Shown here: positions 54,256-62,317 of the stretch, piece by piece
Numbering within the stretch: position 1 is the stretch's first letter
Layout: each line of letters starts with the position of its first letter
Source of the DNA: CAZZKJ01 sp964654695
Lineage (GTDB): Bacteria; Krumholzibacteriota; Krumholzibacteriia; WVZY01
DNA length: 64,000 nucleotides
Assembly (NCBI GenBank): GCA_964654695.1
Contig: CAZZKJ010000008.1
Span: 1 to 64,000, forward strand
Direction: 5' to 3'
Position numbers and translations under genes: made by a program
The notes under the pieces: model-generated
Seen by the model: only the letters and a program-made list of their open reading frames with translations
Database searches by the model: none
Told to the model about the DNA's origin: nothing

Positions 54256-55500
54256 CTAGAAACCCAGATCAAGCACGACCGTGATTCTTCCTTCCTTGTT
54301 TTTGTAGGCCGCGGGAGCGGAAACATCGCCTTCCCAGCCGATCTGAGCCTTGACGTTTTCGCGGGCGAAATAAGTGGCGAAAACACCGAGCCTGGCCCAG
54401 TCGTCTTTTCCGTCGCTTTCAGTATATTTCTCGAATATGATGGAAGGCCCGAACACCGGGGCATCGTCTTCGATCATGAAGTAATGGCCTTCGACGGTGA
54501 AGCAGTAATCACTGGTAGTTTTATCGCCGATGCCGTCTCCATCGCTGTCCACGGAATCCTGCGCGGATGCGATGATTACGTTCAGATGGGCGCCCTGGTA
54601 ATCGACCTGGACATCGCCGCCGAAAAGATTCCAATCGAAACCGGTGTCTTTGGACTTATCCGCTTTATAATGAGTGGCGTGAGTCCTTGTGAAGAACCCG
54701 CCGACGGCCACATGGGGCATGCCGTCGTCTTCAGCGACTACATCATAAGCGGCCCTGAAGCTTACATCATAGGGATCGTGTCCTTCAAGATCGAGAGCTC
54801 CGGCGTCGGGATGATCATGAACGGCGGCCAGGTAAAAAAGATTCTGGTAGCGGCCGCTGAAACTCGCGAACTGCGTATCGCCCGGCAAAAAACCGTCGAT
54901 AACGCGGCCGTACCTGTTTGTGCCCCTGGCATGAAGAGTATTATAGGGATCGGCGAAATACGGCGAGCCCCATCCCAAATGGATGTTGGCTTCGGGCTTG
55001 GGATGAAAACCTACCGCTCCCATGGCGAACCACATGTCGAATCCGCGGTCATGCCCGACGTTCACCTTTCCTTCATCCTCTCCCTCTATCTCGGCAAAGA
55101 AAGAGAAATTCTCGCTGAGCATTCCGGCGAAAAACAATTCGAATTCATGCATGGCCCGCATCTTGATCTGCTTGTCCTTGTCCGTAATCTTATCGTTGGT
55201 CGTGGTCTTGGAATGCCTCATATCCACAAGACGCATGTTCAGACGTCCAGAAATGGGCAGTGTCTGGGCCCATGAAAGATTATCGGAAATATCCTGTGTG
55301 GGCCCGGTTCCGGTGTAACCGGCTTCCTTGAATTGTCTTCCGTATTCGGTTAACTGCGACCAGGTTGTGTGGCAGTTGCTGCACTGCATTTGGTTCTGCC
55401 GTGCGAAACCGGGGACAGCTGAAGCTTCGTCCATTACCATCGGAAAGACGCAGAATAAAAGAAGAGCCCCTGACAGCCAAAAACACAAGCTCTTTTTCAT
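54256..55500 (-). CDS. Outer-membrane porin-like protein with N-terminal c-type haem motif
   Basis: A 414-residue exported protein. A signal peptide (about 1-28, ending EASA) is followed at once by a single haem-attachment motif C40-S-N-C43-H44. The rest (about 90-414) is a run of short amphipathic strands with aromatic girdles and ends in the aromatic C-terminus VLDLGF of beta-barrel outer-membrane proteins. I chose ATG 55500, with AAAGGAGG five bases upstream; a predicted promoter just beyond excludes the longer frame. Monocistronic, with its own terminator. Related cytochrome-porins are seen in metal- and nitrogen-metabolising bacteria, so a redox or sensing role is possible. Confidence 0.85.
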   Translation of the reverse strand: MKKSLCFWLSGALLLFCVFPMVMDEASAVPGFARQNQMQCSNCHTTWSQLTEYGRQFKEAGYTGTGPTQDISDNLSWAQTLPISGRLNMRLVDMRHSKTTTNDKITDKDKQIKMRAMHEFELFFAGMLSENFSFFAEIEGEDEGKVNVGHDRGFDMWFAMGAVGFHPKPEANIHLGWGSPYFADPYNTLHARGTNRYGRVIDGFLPGDTQFASFSGRYQNLFYLAAVHDHPDAGALDLEGHDPYDVSFRAAYDVVAEDDGMPHVAVGGFFTRTHATHYKADKSKDTGFDWNLFGGDVQVDYQGAHLNVIIASAQDSVDSDGDGIGDKTTSDYCFTVEGHYFMIEDDAPVFGPSIIFEKYTESDGKDDWARLGVFATYFARENVKAQIGWEGDVSAPAAYKNKEGRITVVLDLGF

Positions 55501-55854
55501 TGCAGCCTCCTTTGAAAGGGTTAATGGAAAAACCATGGTCCGAATCCAGCAGCAATCGTTCCCTCCTGGTTCGAAAGCCTCGGTGGGACCACAAAAAAAT
55601 TTCAATGGGCATGTTATAGCGATTGTGAAAAATATGTCAAAGGAAAAAAATAATTTAGTGGTTATTTTTAGCCATTTTTATGACAAGATTGATAAATTAT
55701 TCATTCTTGAGTAGTGTATTGCAGGTTTACGTGCTGTTATGTTAGTATGCATCGATTATTTCCCCGTTCGGTCCGGGTGGCGGAAATTTTTTGGTGCAGC
55801 CGCTTTTTCGGCGGCCTCGAAGCGGGCAGCGGCTTCCAGAGAAAGGCAAAATGG
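55501..55854. other. Divergent intergenic region between the haem-porin and DegT genes
   Basis: 354 bases, AT-rich in the second half, with no plausible gene. It holds the haem-porin promoter on the minus strand. On the plus strand I see only weak boxes (TTGCAG at 55719-55724 and TAGTAT at 55743-55748) for the DegT gene. Confidence 0.5.
55613..55640 (-). promoter_or_regulatory. Predicted sigma70-type promoter of the haem-porin gene
   Basis: On the minus strand a perfect TTGACA (55635-55640) and TATAAC (55613-55618), 16 bases apart. The start site near 55606 leaves a leader of about 105 bases before ATG 55500. Confidence 0.7.
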
Positions 55855-56952
55855 ATGAGAATACCTTTTGTAGATTTGAAAACCCAGTATTCGAGAATCA
55901 AAAAAGAAATCGATGCTGCTATCGCCGGGGTCATAGATTCAACACAGTTTATCGGCGGCCGGTATGTTGCGGATTTTGAAAATAACTTTGCCGCGTACGC
56001 AGGAGCCGAGTTCGCTGTGGGAGTGAGCAGCGGCACTTCGGCGCTCCATCTGGCATTGGATGCTCTTGGAGTAGGTCCGGGGGATGAAGTAATCATGCCC
56101 TGCAATACGTTCATCGCTACTGCGGAGGCTGTAAGCCTGACGGGGGCGACACCTGTTTTTGTGGATGTCCTCGAGGACGGCCTCCTGGCAGATCCGGACC
56201 TCATGGAAAGCGCCGTAACACCAAGGACCAAGGCGGTTATACCGGTTCATCTTTTTGGACAGGCTGCGGATATGGGAGCCGCAAGAGGCATCGCTTCGAA
56301 ACACGGCCTGGCCCTGGTGGCCGACGCCGCGCAAGCCCACGGCAGCCGCCTGGACGGAAATGCGCCCAATATTCTCGGTGATGTAACATGCTTCAGTTTT
56401 TATCCGGGCAAGAATCTCGGTGCCTACGGCGATGGGGGAATGGTCGTAACCGATGACGCCGATATTGCCGGCCGTATAAGGGTATTGGCGAATCACGGCC
56501 GGTCGGATAAATATGTTCATGAAGTGGCGGGGTATAACTACAGGCTTGACGGCCTGCAGGCCGCGGTTCTGGATGTCAAGCTCAAGCATATAACCCAATG
56601 GACGGAACAACGGCGAAGCCGCGCCGCGCTTTACGATTCGATTTTCTCCGGGAGCGAAGTCGTGCCCGTCAAGGAAGTGGACGGACGATACCATGTATAT
56701 CATTTATACGTGGTAAGAATAAAGAACCGGGATGAAGTCAGAAAAGTACTCGCCGATGCCGGGATAGCTTCGGGTATTCATTATCCCATCCCTCTTCACC
56801 TTTTAAAAGCCTACGAGCACCTGGGCATTACCGAAGGCGCCTGTCCGAATGCTGAGAAAGCCGCGAAAGAGATCTTGTCGCTGCCTATTTATCCTGAATT
56901 AACGGATGATATGGTTAAAAGCATCGCGGAAGCGGTTCTCGCCGCCGTCTGA
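55855..56952 (+). CDS. DegT/DnrJ/EryC1/StrS family sugar aminotransferase
   Basis: A 365-residue PLP enzyme that aminates nucleotide-linked keto sugars for cell-surface glycans or natural products. The PLP Lys lies in CFSFYPGKNLGAYGDGG (about 182-198), the cofactor-binding Asp in LVADAAQAHG, and SSGTSALHLALDALG and NYRLDGLQAAVL are family motifs. ATG 55855 is preceded by AAAGG at eight bases; the earlier in-frame start at 55714 would add 47 unrelated residues. It converges on the M1-Omp85 gene. The sugar substrate is unknown. Confidence 0.93.
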   Translation: MRIPFVDLKTQYSRIKKEIDAAIAGVIDSTQFIGGRYVADFENNFAAYAGAEFAVGVSSGTSALHLALDALGVGPGDEVIMPCNTFIATAEAVSLTGATPVFVDVLEDGLLADPDLMESAVTPRTKAVIPVHLFGQAADMGAARGIASKHGLALVADAAQAHGSRLDGNAPNILGDVTCFSFYPGKNLGAYGDGGMVVTDDADIAGRIRVLANHGRSDKYVHEVAGYNYRLDGLQAAVLDVKLKHITQWTEQRRSRAALYDSIFSGSEVVPVKEVDGRYHVYHLYVVRIKNRDEVRKVLADAGIASGIHYPIPLHLLKAYEHLGITEGACPNAEKAAKEILSLPIYPELTDDMVKSIAEAVLAAV

Positions 56953-57010
56953 AAGCTGGAAACACTTGTCCAGATCGCCGCAGAAAAGTTTTTTTCGCCG
57001 GATCCCAATC

Positions 57011-59941
57011 TCAAAAAGTGCAGCCGAGGCTGAAAACATAACGGAAATCCGTCTTCTCGGTTTCGGAGTTGATTTCAGGCGTGTTCACAAAAAACGGAAT
57101 ATCCAACCTGAGCTGCATGTTATAAAAAGGAAAACGCCTGGCGGATCTTAAACCCACTCCGGCGTCCAGCAGTGTTTTGTCCAGATATCCATGGTCGGTT
57201 ATGTATGCGGTGCGCGAACTTGTTTCTATAGGGTTTGTTTTATCGAACACCCTTCCCGCGTCTATGAATCCGACTCCGTGGAGCTTGCCCAAAAACGGCG
57301 AAGTTAAGCGGCCTATGAGTGGGAGTGGAACATCCAGTTCGAAATTCGCGGCAAACATTTTATTGACGCCAAAATTCCCAGCCAGATAACCGCGCAGATT
57401 TCCGCCTCCGCTTTGATGATAATTCAGGTCTTTGGGCAGGGCGCCCGGGCTTCTCAAGAAGAAATGAGTTTCGGATGCCAGGGGCCCTCCCCCGGACAAA
57501 TAGAATTTCTGCTGGTACGGGATCTCACCTCCGGCCAGTCCGAGAAAAAATCTAAATCGAACGCTTATGGGAATTATTGATTTTCGCGATTTTAGAACAA
57601 CGGAGCTTCGGAATTTTTCATAATGGTACTTGCCACCGAACCATTCTCTGCCGAACCGGATTCGTGCGTTCGCTTGAGTGGCGGCGATGTCCAACTGCGG
57701 GGCGATCCGGTAACCGAAGGAGAATCCCAGATCGCTTCCGCGCTGGTATGTTTCCGGGTCGGTAATGAACCGCGGGTCGGCCAGTTCATGGTACTGGACT
57801 TCCATGAAAATATCATGGTCCGGCGGGGTGAGCAGGCGCTTTCTCCGCTTGATGGAGAAGGTCAATCTCCCGTCCTGTCTGCCCTCCATCTTATAGCCCG
57901 ACAGGTTCATGATGCCGCTGCCGCCGAAGAATCTGAAATTCCTGGATGCTCCGGCCGAAAAATCCAGCCTCTTGCTTTCGAAGCCGTAATAGACACCGAG
58001 ATTAATTTTTCGCGCCCATCCCGCGCGGCTGCCTTTAATGTGAAGACCTGTCTTCAATCCATCTAAGTCGTTGTACCATGCCGACGGCCTGTACTTGATT
58101 GAGTAACCATCTGTGGAGAAATAATTATTCCCCGGCCAGTCAAAACTCAACGAATGGCGCCGCGGGAGAAAATTATCGGACATATTTATGTCGAGGATTT
58201 CATTTTCGGCATTCAGCCGGGCTTCAACCGGTTTTCGATCCAGCTTGAAGACCTGGGTCATCGTGCGGAGGCGGCCCTTTATTCTGAATGTTTCTTTGGA
58301 GCCGTCTTCAAAAACGAATTCCAGTTTTAAAGGCATAATGATTTCGCCGAGCCTTTTAATGGTCAGTCCGGCATCGTATGAATTTGCGCTCTTCGTGATT
58401 CGCATTTCATCGAGCTTGTAATCGCATATTTTCGTGGAATGAAGCCATTCCTGGAAAAACCAATCCAGATTCAATCCGCTGACATCTTCGCAAACCTTGC
58501 GGAAGCGGCTTTCGTTTACATGCCGCAGCTTCCATCTGCGGAAGTACTCATGAAGAATTTCATCGAACTTGTCATCCCCGACAACATACCAGAGGGCGTT
58601 AAAAACCAGGGCGGCCTTGTTATAGACGTTAATACGGTAAGAGTGAACGAATTCTTCCGCTCTCGTAGCAATTCTCTCACCGTATTTTCGTCTTTGCAGG
58701 TCGAAGACCGGGAGTCTTCTGCGGTCCAGGATTTTATATTGTGGGGTAATTCGCTCGTAAAAGTTCCTTTTGTCCGTTTTGCCCCATGGGCCGTATTTCT
58801 CGTTCATGTACCAAATTGTCTGAAAAGTCGTAAATCCTTCGTCCAGCCATGCTTCAGCTCGTTCGTCGTTTCCAAAGATTCCATAAAAATATATGTGCCC
58901 GACTTCATGGATCACGAGCCCCTCATTGGCCCTTCCATCCATAACCAGCATGGGGTATTCCATGCCGCCGCCGAGAAGTGCGTCCACTATGCTTACCTGA
59001 GGATAAGGATATTGTCCGATGCGATCCGAGAGCCATTTTATCGCGCGAATTCCATGGGCCAGCGTGGTATCCCGCCAGGTCTTGGCATGCTGCTTTCTGT
59101 AAAAGCTCCGGATCTCAACTCCGTTCCATGTCGTATCCTGGACGACGAAGTCCGGGTCGGCCGACCATGCGAAATCGTGAACGTTGTCGGCGTGGAAATG
59201 TACTGTTTTGTAGAGTCCGGAGACTTGCCCATCGGATTTTTCATCTTCTTTCCCGCCGGGGTTCAAATTCCATCCTGGATCGCCGTTAAGAATGATTCCA
59301 GTTGCGGCAACGACATATTCCTCCGGGATTTCCATGAACACGTCAAAAGTGCCGAACTCGCCGTAGAATTCGCCGATGCTGAATTTGTCCGGGTGATATC
59401 CGTTTTCGTCGTATACAACCACTTTGGGGTACCACTGGGCGAAATCATAATGTTTTCCTTTGCGGCCGGCGCGGCCTATGTGCTGCCTGATTTTTTCGGA
59501 AAAAGTCATCTCGACGGTGATACTGTCTCCGGGCAGCATCGGTGAAGGAAGTTTCAAGGTGGCGATAGTATCGTCTATCCCAGGATCGATTTTGTTCCCG
59601 TCGATGGATACATTCTCTATATCCAGGGACGCTCTATATTTTCCGGGAATATCAAGGACGGTCAAATTGAATTGTCTCCTGTAGCTTTTTGATAGCGCCG
59701 TGTTCTTGGATTTGTAAGCGTTGGGATATAAATGGAGATATAGGTGTGAAAGAGTATCTGGTGATTCGTTCCTGTACAAAATCGTTTCGGTTCCGGACAG
59801 CGTGTGCTCTTCGGTGTTTAATTTCGCTTTGATTGTGTAATGAACAAACTGCTGGAAGTACTGCGGTTGCTCGGATCCGTACGCGGATATCGCTCCAACA
59901 GCCAGCATCAGGGCTCCCAGGCTTGACAGAACACGCTTCAT
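57011..59941 (-). CDS. M1 metallopeptidase fused to an Omp85-like outer-membrane barrel
   Basis: A 976-residue protein. Signal peptide about 1-21 (ending SAYGS). M1 peptidase about 30-590 with GGGMEYP (324-330), zinc motif HEVGH (345-349) and Glu368 in LDEGFTTF. From about 590 to the end it reads as an outer-membrane barrel: alternating aromatic strands, GGGNLRGY (845-852), ELDVPLP, GFIDAGRVF (891-899), GVGLRSARR, and a final SLGCTF. These match the C-terminal features of Omp85/BamA-type surface-antigen barrels. No POTRA repeat is evident between the parts. Predicted to hold a peptidase at the outer membrane. Last gene of the run metK, methionine-lyase-like, ParB-like, this gene. Confidence 0.87.
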   Translation of the reverse strand: MKRVLSSLGALMLAVGAISAYGSEQPQYFQQFVHYTIKAKLNTEEHTLSGTETILYRNESPDTLSHLYLHLYPNAYKSKNTALSKSYRRQFNLTVLDIPGKYRASLDIENVSIDGNKIDPGIDDTIATLKLPSPMLPGDSITVEMTFSEKIRQHIGRAGRKGKHYDFAQWYPKVVVYDENGYHPDKFSIGEFYGEFGTFDVFMEIPEEYVVAATGIILNGDPGWNLNPGGKEDEKSDGQVSGLYKTVHFHADNVHDFAWSADPDFVVQDTTWNGVEIRSFYRKQHAKTWRDTTLAHGIRAIKWLSDRIGQYPYPQVSIVDALLGGGMEYPMLVMDGRANEGLVIHEVGHIYFYGIFGNDERAEAWLDEGFTTFQTIWYMNEKYGPWGKTDKRNFYERITPQYKILDRRRLPVFDLQRRKYGERIATRAEEFVHSYRINVYNKAALVFNALWYVVGDDKFDEILHEYFRRWKLRHVNESRFRKVCEDVSGLNLDWFFQEWLHSTKICDYKLDEMRITKSANSYDAGLTIKRLGEIIMPLKLEFVFEDGSKETFRIKGRLRTMTQVFKLDRKPVEARLNAENEILDINMSDNFLPRRHSLSFDWPGNNYFSTDGYSIKYRPSAWYNDLDGLKTGLHIKGSRAGWARKINLGVYYGFESKRLDFSAGASRNFRFFGGSGIMNLSGYKMEGRQDGRLTFSIKRRKRLLTPPDHDIFMEVQYHELADPRFITDPETYQRGSDLGFSFGYRIAPQLDIAATQANARIRFGREWFGGKYHYEKFRSSVVLKSRKSIIPISVRFRFFLGLAGGEIPYQQKFYLSGGGPLASETHFFLRSPGALPKDLNYHQSGGGNLRGYLAGNFGVNKMFAANFELDVPLPLIGRLTSPFLGKLHGVGFIDAGRVFDKTNPIETSSRTAYITDHGYLDKTLLDAGVGLRSARRFPFYNMQLRLDIPFFVNTPEINSETEKTDFRYVFSLGCTF

Positions 59942-59990
59942 TGCATCAACTCCTTTTTATCATTATATTGGCGTTTTCCCCATTGAGCGG

Positions 59991-61061
59991 TCATTCGCTG
60001 TTTTCGCAAGGCGGGTTCAAATCGTTCAGAAGATCTTTTATTTTGCCGTCTCCTCCTGCCCAGTTCAGCAGGTTAATATATCTCCTGAATTCCCTGGAAG
60101 ACGAGAAAGTAAAATAACATGAAACGGCGTTGCCTTCCAGGTTTTCCGGTATTTTGAGTTTGATGGCATTGGGGAGCCGCATTTTCTTTATATGCTCCGT
60201 GACTTTTTGTTCTCGGCCGCTGAGTTCCGGGAATATTTCTCTTCGAAGCGCGCCTATCAAGGCGGATCCGCTGCCCGCCGCCGCCGATTTGGGAAGCTTC
60301 CCGGTGAATTTCTTCAAATCGAATTTTTTTCTCGAACGGGCAAGCGAAAGGAGGCGGGATAGTTTCCGTGTTTCGGCAAAAGTCAACGGCAGCGATACTT
60401 TGTTTCGCAGAAGCCACAATCTTTCCTGTCGTTTCAAATCGAGTAATACCGGAATACTCTCGGCCGGAATGTTGAGATTGTGTATAAATTCGATTTCATC
60501 CGTACCCAATGTAAAAACTTTGAAACATTTAAGAAGAAACGCCTCGGAAAGATTCCTGCCGAATAAATGTGGGGTTAGGCTGTGAATATCAGCTGGTATG
60601 CAGCCGAGTTCAATCCCGCAAAAGGGCAGGGCGGCACCGCCGGGCAGGCCGAGCGCGAAGCGGGAACTTTTATATACCGCCAGGAGTTTTTCCAGACCGG
60701 AACCATTTGCCGATTCCATAAACGAAATGAGGGCGAGCCGGCCGGCGGCGCTTGCGGATATAGTACCTGGGTATAAGAGCGCGGGTATTTCTTTTATATT
60801 GGCAAGAAAGGCGTTCTCCGCTCGTAGATGCCCGTCTATTATTACGTCTCCACCGGATGCTCCGTATAAGAGGATGGGCTTGATCAAATCAGGGCACGCA
60901 GAATCCGCCGCTGCTGTGAACCGTTCGTTTTTCCCGCGCCCGTTTCCGGTCGCTGCGGTTGAATCCTCACGCGGGCGGCAGGCGATATCAAAACGGAAGA
61001 GCAGCGGAGAGGCCGGATCTATTCTTTCCGGCCGGAATTTAATGAGCTTTGGGTGCAGCAT
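59991..61061 (-). CDS. ParB/sulfiredoxin-fold-like protein of unknown function
   Basis: A 356-residue protein. The N-terminal segment P-I-L-L-Y-G-A-S-G-G-D-V-I-I-D-G-H-L-R-A (about 62-81) followed by IKEIPALLYPG resembles the ParB/Srx N-terminal fold, whose signature is DGHHR. The rest, with a Cys/Leu-rich middle and a basic helical C-terminal region (KFDLKKFTGKLPKSAAA), has no match known to me. It has no partner ParA, so a chromosome-segregation role is unlikely. It lies 49 bases from genes on both sides in a leftward run between the methionine-lyase-like gene and the M1-Omp85 gene. GGGAG precedes ATG 61061. Confidence 0.6.
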   Translation of the reverse strand: MLHPKLIKFRPERIDPASPLLFRFDIACRPREDSTAATGNGRGKNERFTAAADSACPDLIKPILLYGASGGDVIIDGHLRAENAFLANIKEIPALLYPGTISASAAGRLALISFMESANGSGLEKLLAVYKSSRFALGLPGGAALPFCGIELGCIPADIHSLTPHLFGRNLSEAFLLKCFKVFTLGTDEIEFIHNLNIPAESIPVLLDLKRQERLWLLRNKVSLPLTFAETRKLSRLLSLARSRKKFDLKKFTGKLPKSAAAGSGSALIGALRREIFPELSGREQKVTEHIKKMRLPNAIKLKIPENLEGNAVSCYFTFSSSREFRRYINLLNWAGGDGKIKDLLNDLNPPCENSE

Positions 61062-61110
61062 GTTTATTATTGCTCCCCTGGATGCTTTTTCCCGTCGGAT
61101 TCGGGGAGAA

Positions 61111-62316
61111 TCACGAGGGAATCGGTTTAAGTGAATCTTTCAGGTCGTCTATAAGATCATTAACGTCTTCCAATCCGACCGAAAGCCGAACCAGACCTTC
61201 TGATATCGAGGCTTTTTGCAGTTCTTCGGCTGAATAGGTCGAATGTGTCATGGAAGCGGGATGCTCTATCAGGCTGTCTACGTCCCCCAGGCTGACTGCA
61301 AGCGTCCAAAGTTTTATATTGTTCATAAGCATGCGCCCTGCGTCCCTGCCCCCTTTGATTTCGAATGAGACAATTCCGCCGAATCCAGACATTTGCCGGC
61401 CGGCAAGGTCATGCTGGGGATGAGTTCTCAATCCCGGGTAAAAAATCTTTTCCACTTTTGGGTGGTAAGACAGGTATTTCGCTATCTCCAGTGCGTTTTC
61501 GGAATGCTTATCCATGCGCACGGGCAGGGTTTTCAGCCCCCTGAGCAGCAGCCAGGAATTGAAAGGGCTGATTACCCCTCCCAGGTCTCTAAGGACGTTC
61601 ATTTTAACATTCTTGATAAAATCGCGCGATCCAATCAGTATTCCAGCAACGGTGTCACCGTGGCCTCCGATATACTTGGTGGCGCTATGAATCACGATAT
61701 CCGCACCAAGTTCCATCGGCCGTTGGTAGTACGGGGTAGCAAAAGTATTATCCACCATCAGAGGAATGCCATGTTTATGGGCTGTTTCAGCAACAGCTGC
61801 GATATCGATGATAGTCAAAGTCGGGTTAGCGGGCGTCTCGATGAAGATCAAGCGGGTGTTCTTATTGATGATTTTTTTGAAATTGCGAGCGTCGGTTCCA
61901 TCGATTTCATGAACTTTAATGCCTAATCGGGGGAGCGTTTCACTGAAAAAATTGTGGGTTCCGCCATAAAGCGTATTCGAAGCGACGATCTCTTCGCCCT
62001 GCTTAACCAGCGCCAGTGCGCCCACTGATGTTGCAGCCATGCCGGAGGCGAATGCCGCCGCATCTTCTCCCTTCTCCAAATAAGCCATTTCGAGTTCCAG
62101 CGCCCTTGTAGTCGGATTGCCCAAACGAGTGTAGAAATAGCCCTCTTTCTCTCCGGCGAAAATTTGTGCTCCCTGTTCAGCGGATTCGAAAGCGAATGTT
62201 GAGCTTTGAAAAATTGGAGTCGAGATCGACCGCACCGGCCCTTCTATTTCATGCTTGTCCAGATGCTTCCTGCCGTGAACGGCAATAGTCGAGAAACGCA
62301 GCACCTTGTTTTTCAT
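61111..62316 (-). CDS. Cys/Met-metabolism PLP enzyme, methionine gamma-lyase-like
   Basis: A 401-residue PLP enzyme of the cystathionine gamma-synthase group. The PLP Lys is in HSATKYIGGHGD (about 205-216), with ASGMAATSVGA, VDNTFATPYYQRP and the ending SISEGLVRLSVGLEDVNDL. The C-terminal LGDVDSLIEHPASMTHSTYSAEEL strongly resembles methionine gamma-lyase, but the residue matching the substrate-site Cys of the Pseudomonas enzyme is Gly (LYGGTHNFF), as in cystathionine gamma-lyases and O-acetylhomoserine sulfhydrylases. So methionine lyase is likely but not certain. It begins one base after the metK stop, with GGAGG inside the metK end: methionine use and SAM synthesis are co-transcribed. Confidence 0.9.
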   Translation of the reverse strand: MKNKVLRFSTIAVHGRKHLDKHEIEGPVRSISTPIFQSSTFAFESAEQGAQIFAGEKEGYFYTRLGNPTTRALELEMAYLEKGEDAAAFASGMAATSVGALALVKQGEEIVASNTLYGGTHNFFSETLPRLGIKVHEIDGTDARNFKKIINKNTRLIFIETPANPTLTIIDIAAVAETAHKHGIPLMVDNTFATPYYQRPMELGADIVIHSATKYIGGHGDTVAGILIGSRDFIKNVKMNVLRDLGGVISPFNSWLLLRGLKTLPVRMDKHSENALEIAKYLSYHPKVEKIFYPGLRTHPQHDLAGRQMSGFGGIVSFEIKGGRDAGRMLMNNIKLWTLAVSLGDVDSLIEHPASMTHSTYSAEELQKASISEGLVRLSVGLEDVNDLIDDLKDSLKPIPS

Positions 62317-62317
62317 T

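Noticed and set aside
54202..55275. 357-codon plus-strand frame over the haem-porin gene
   Set aside because: It would begin inside the neighbourhood of the porin terminator and is antisense to a gene with signal peptide, haem motif, promoter and terminator.
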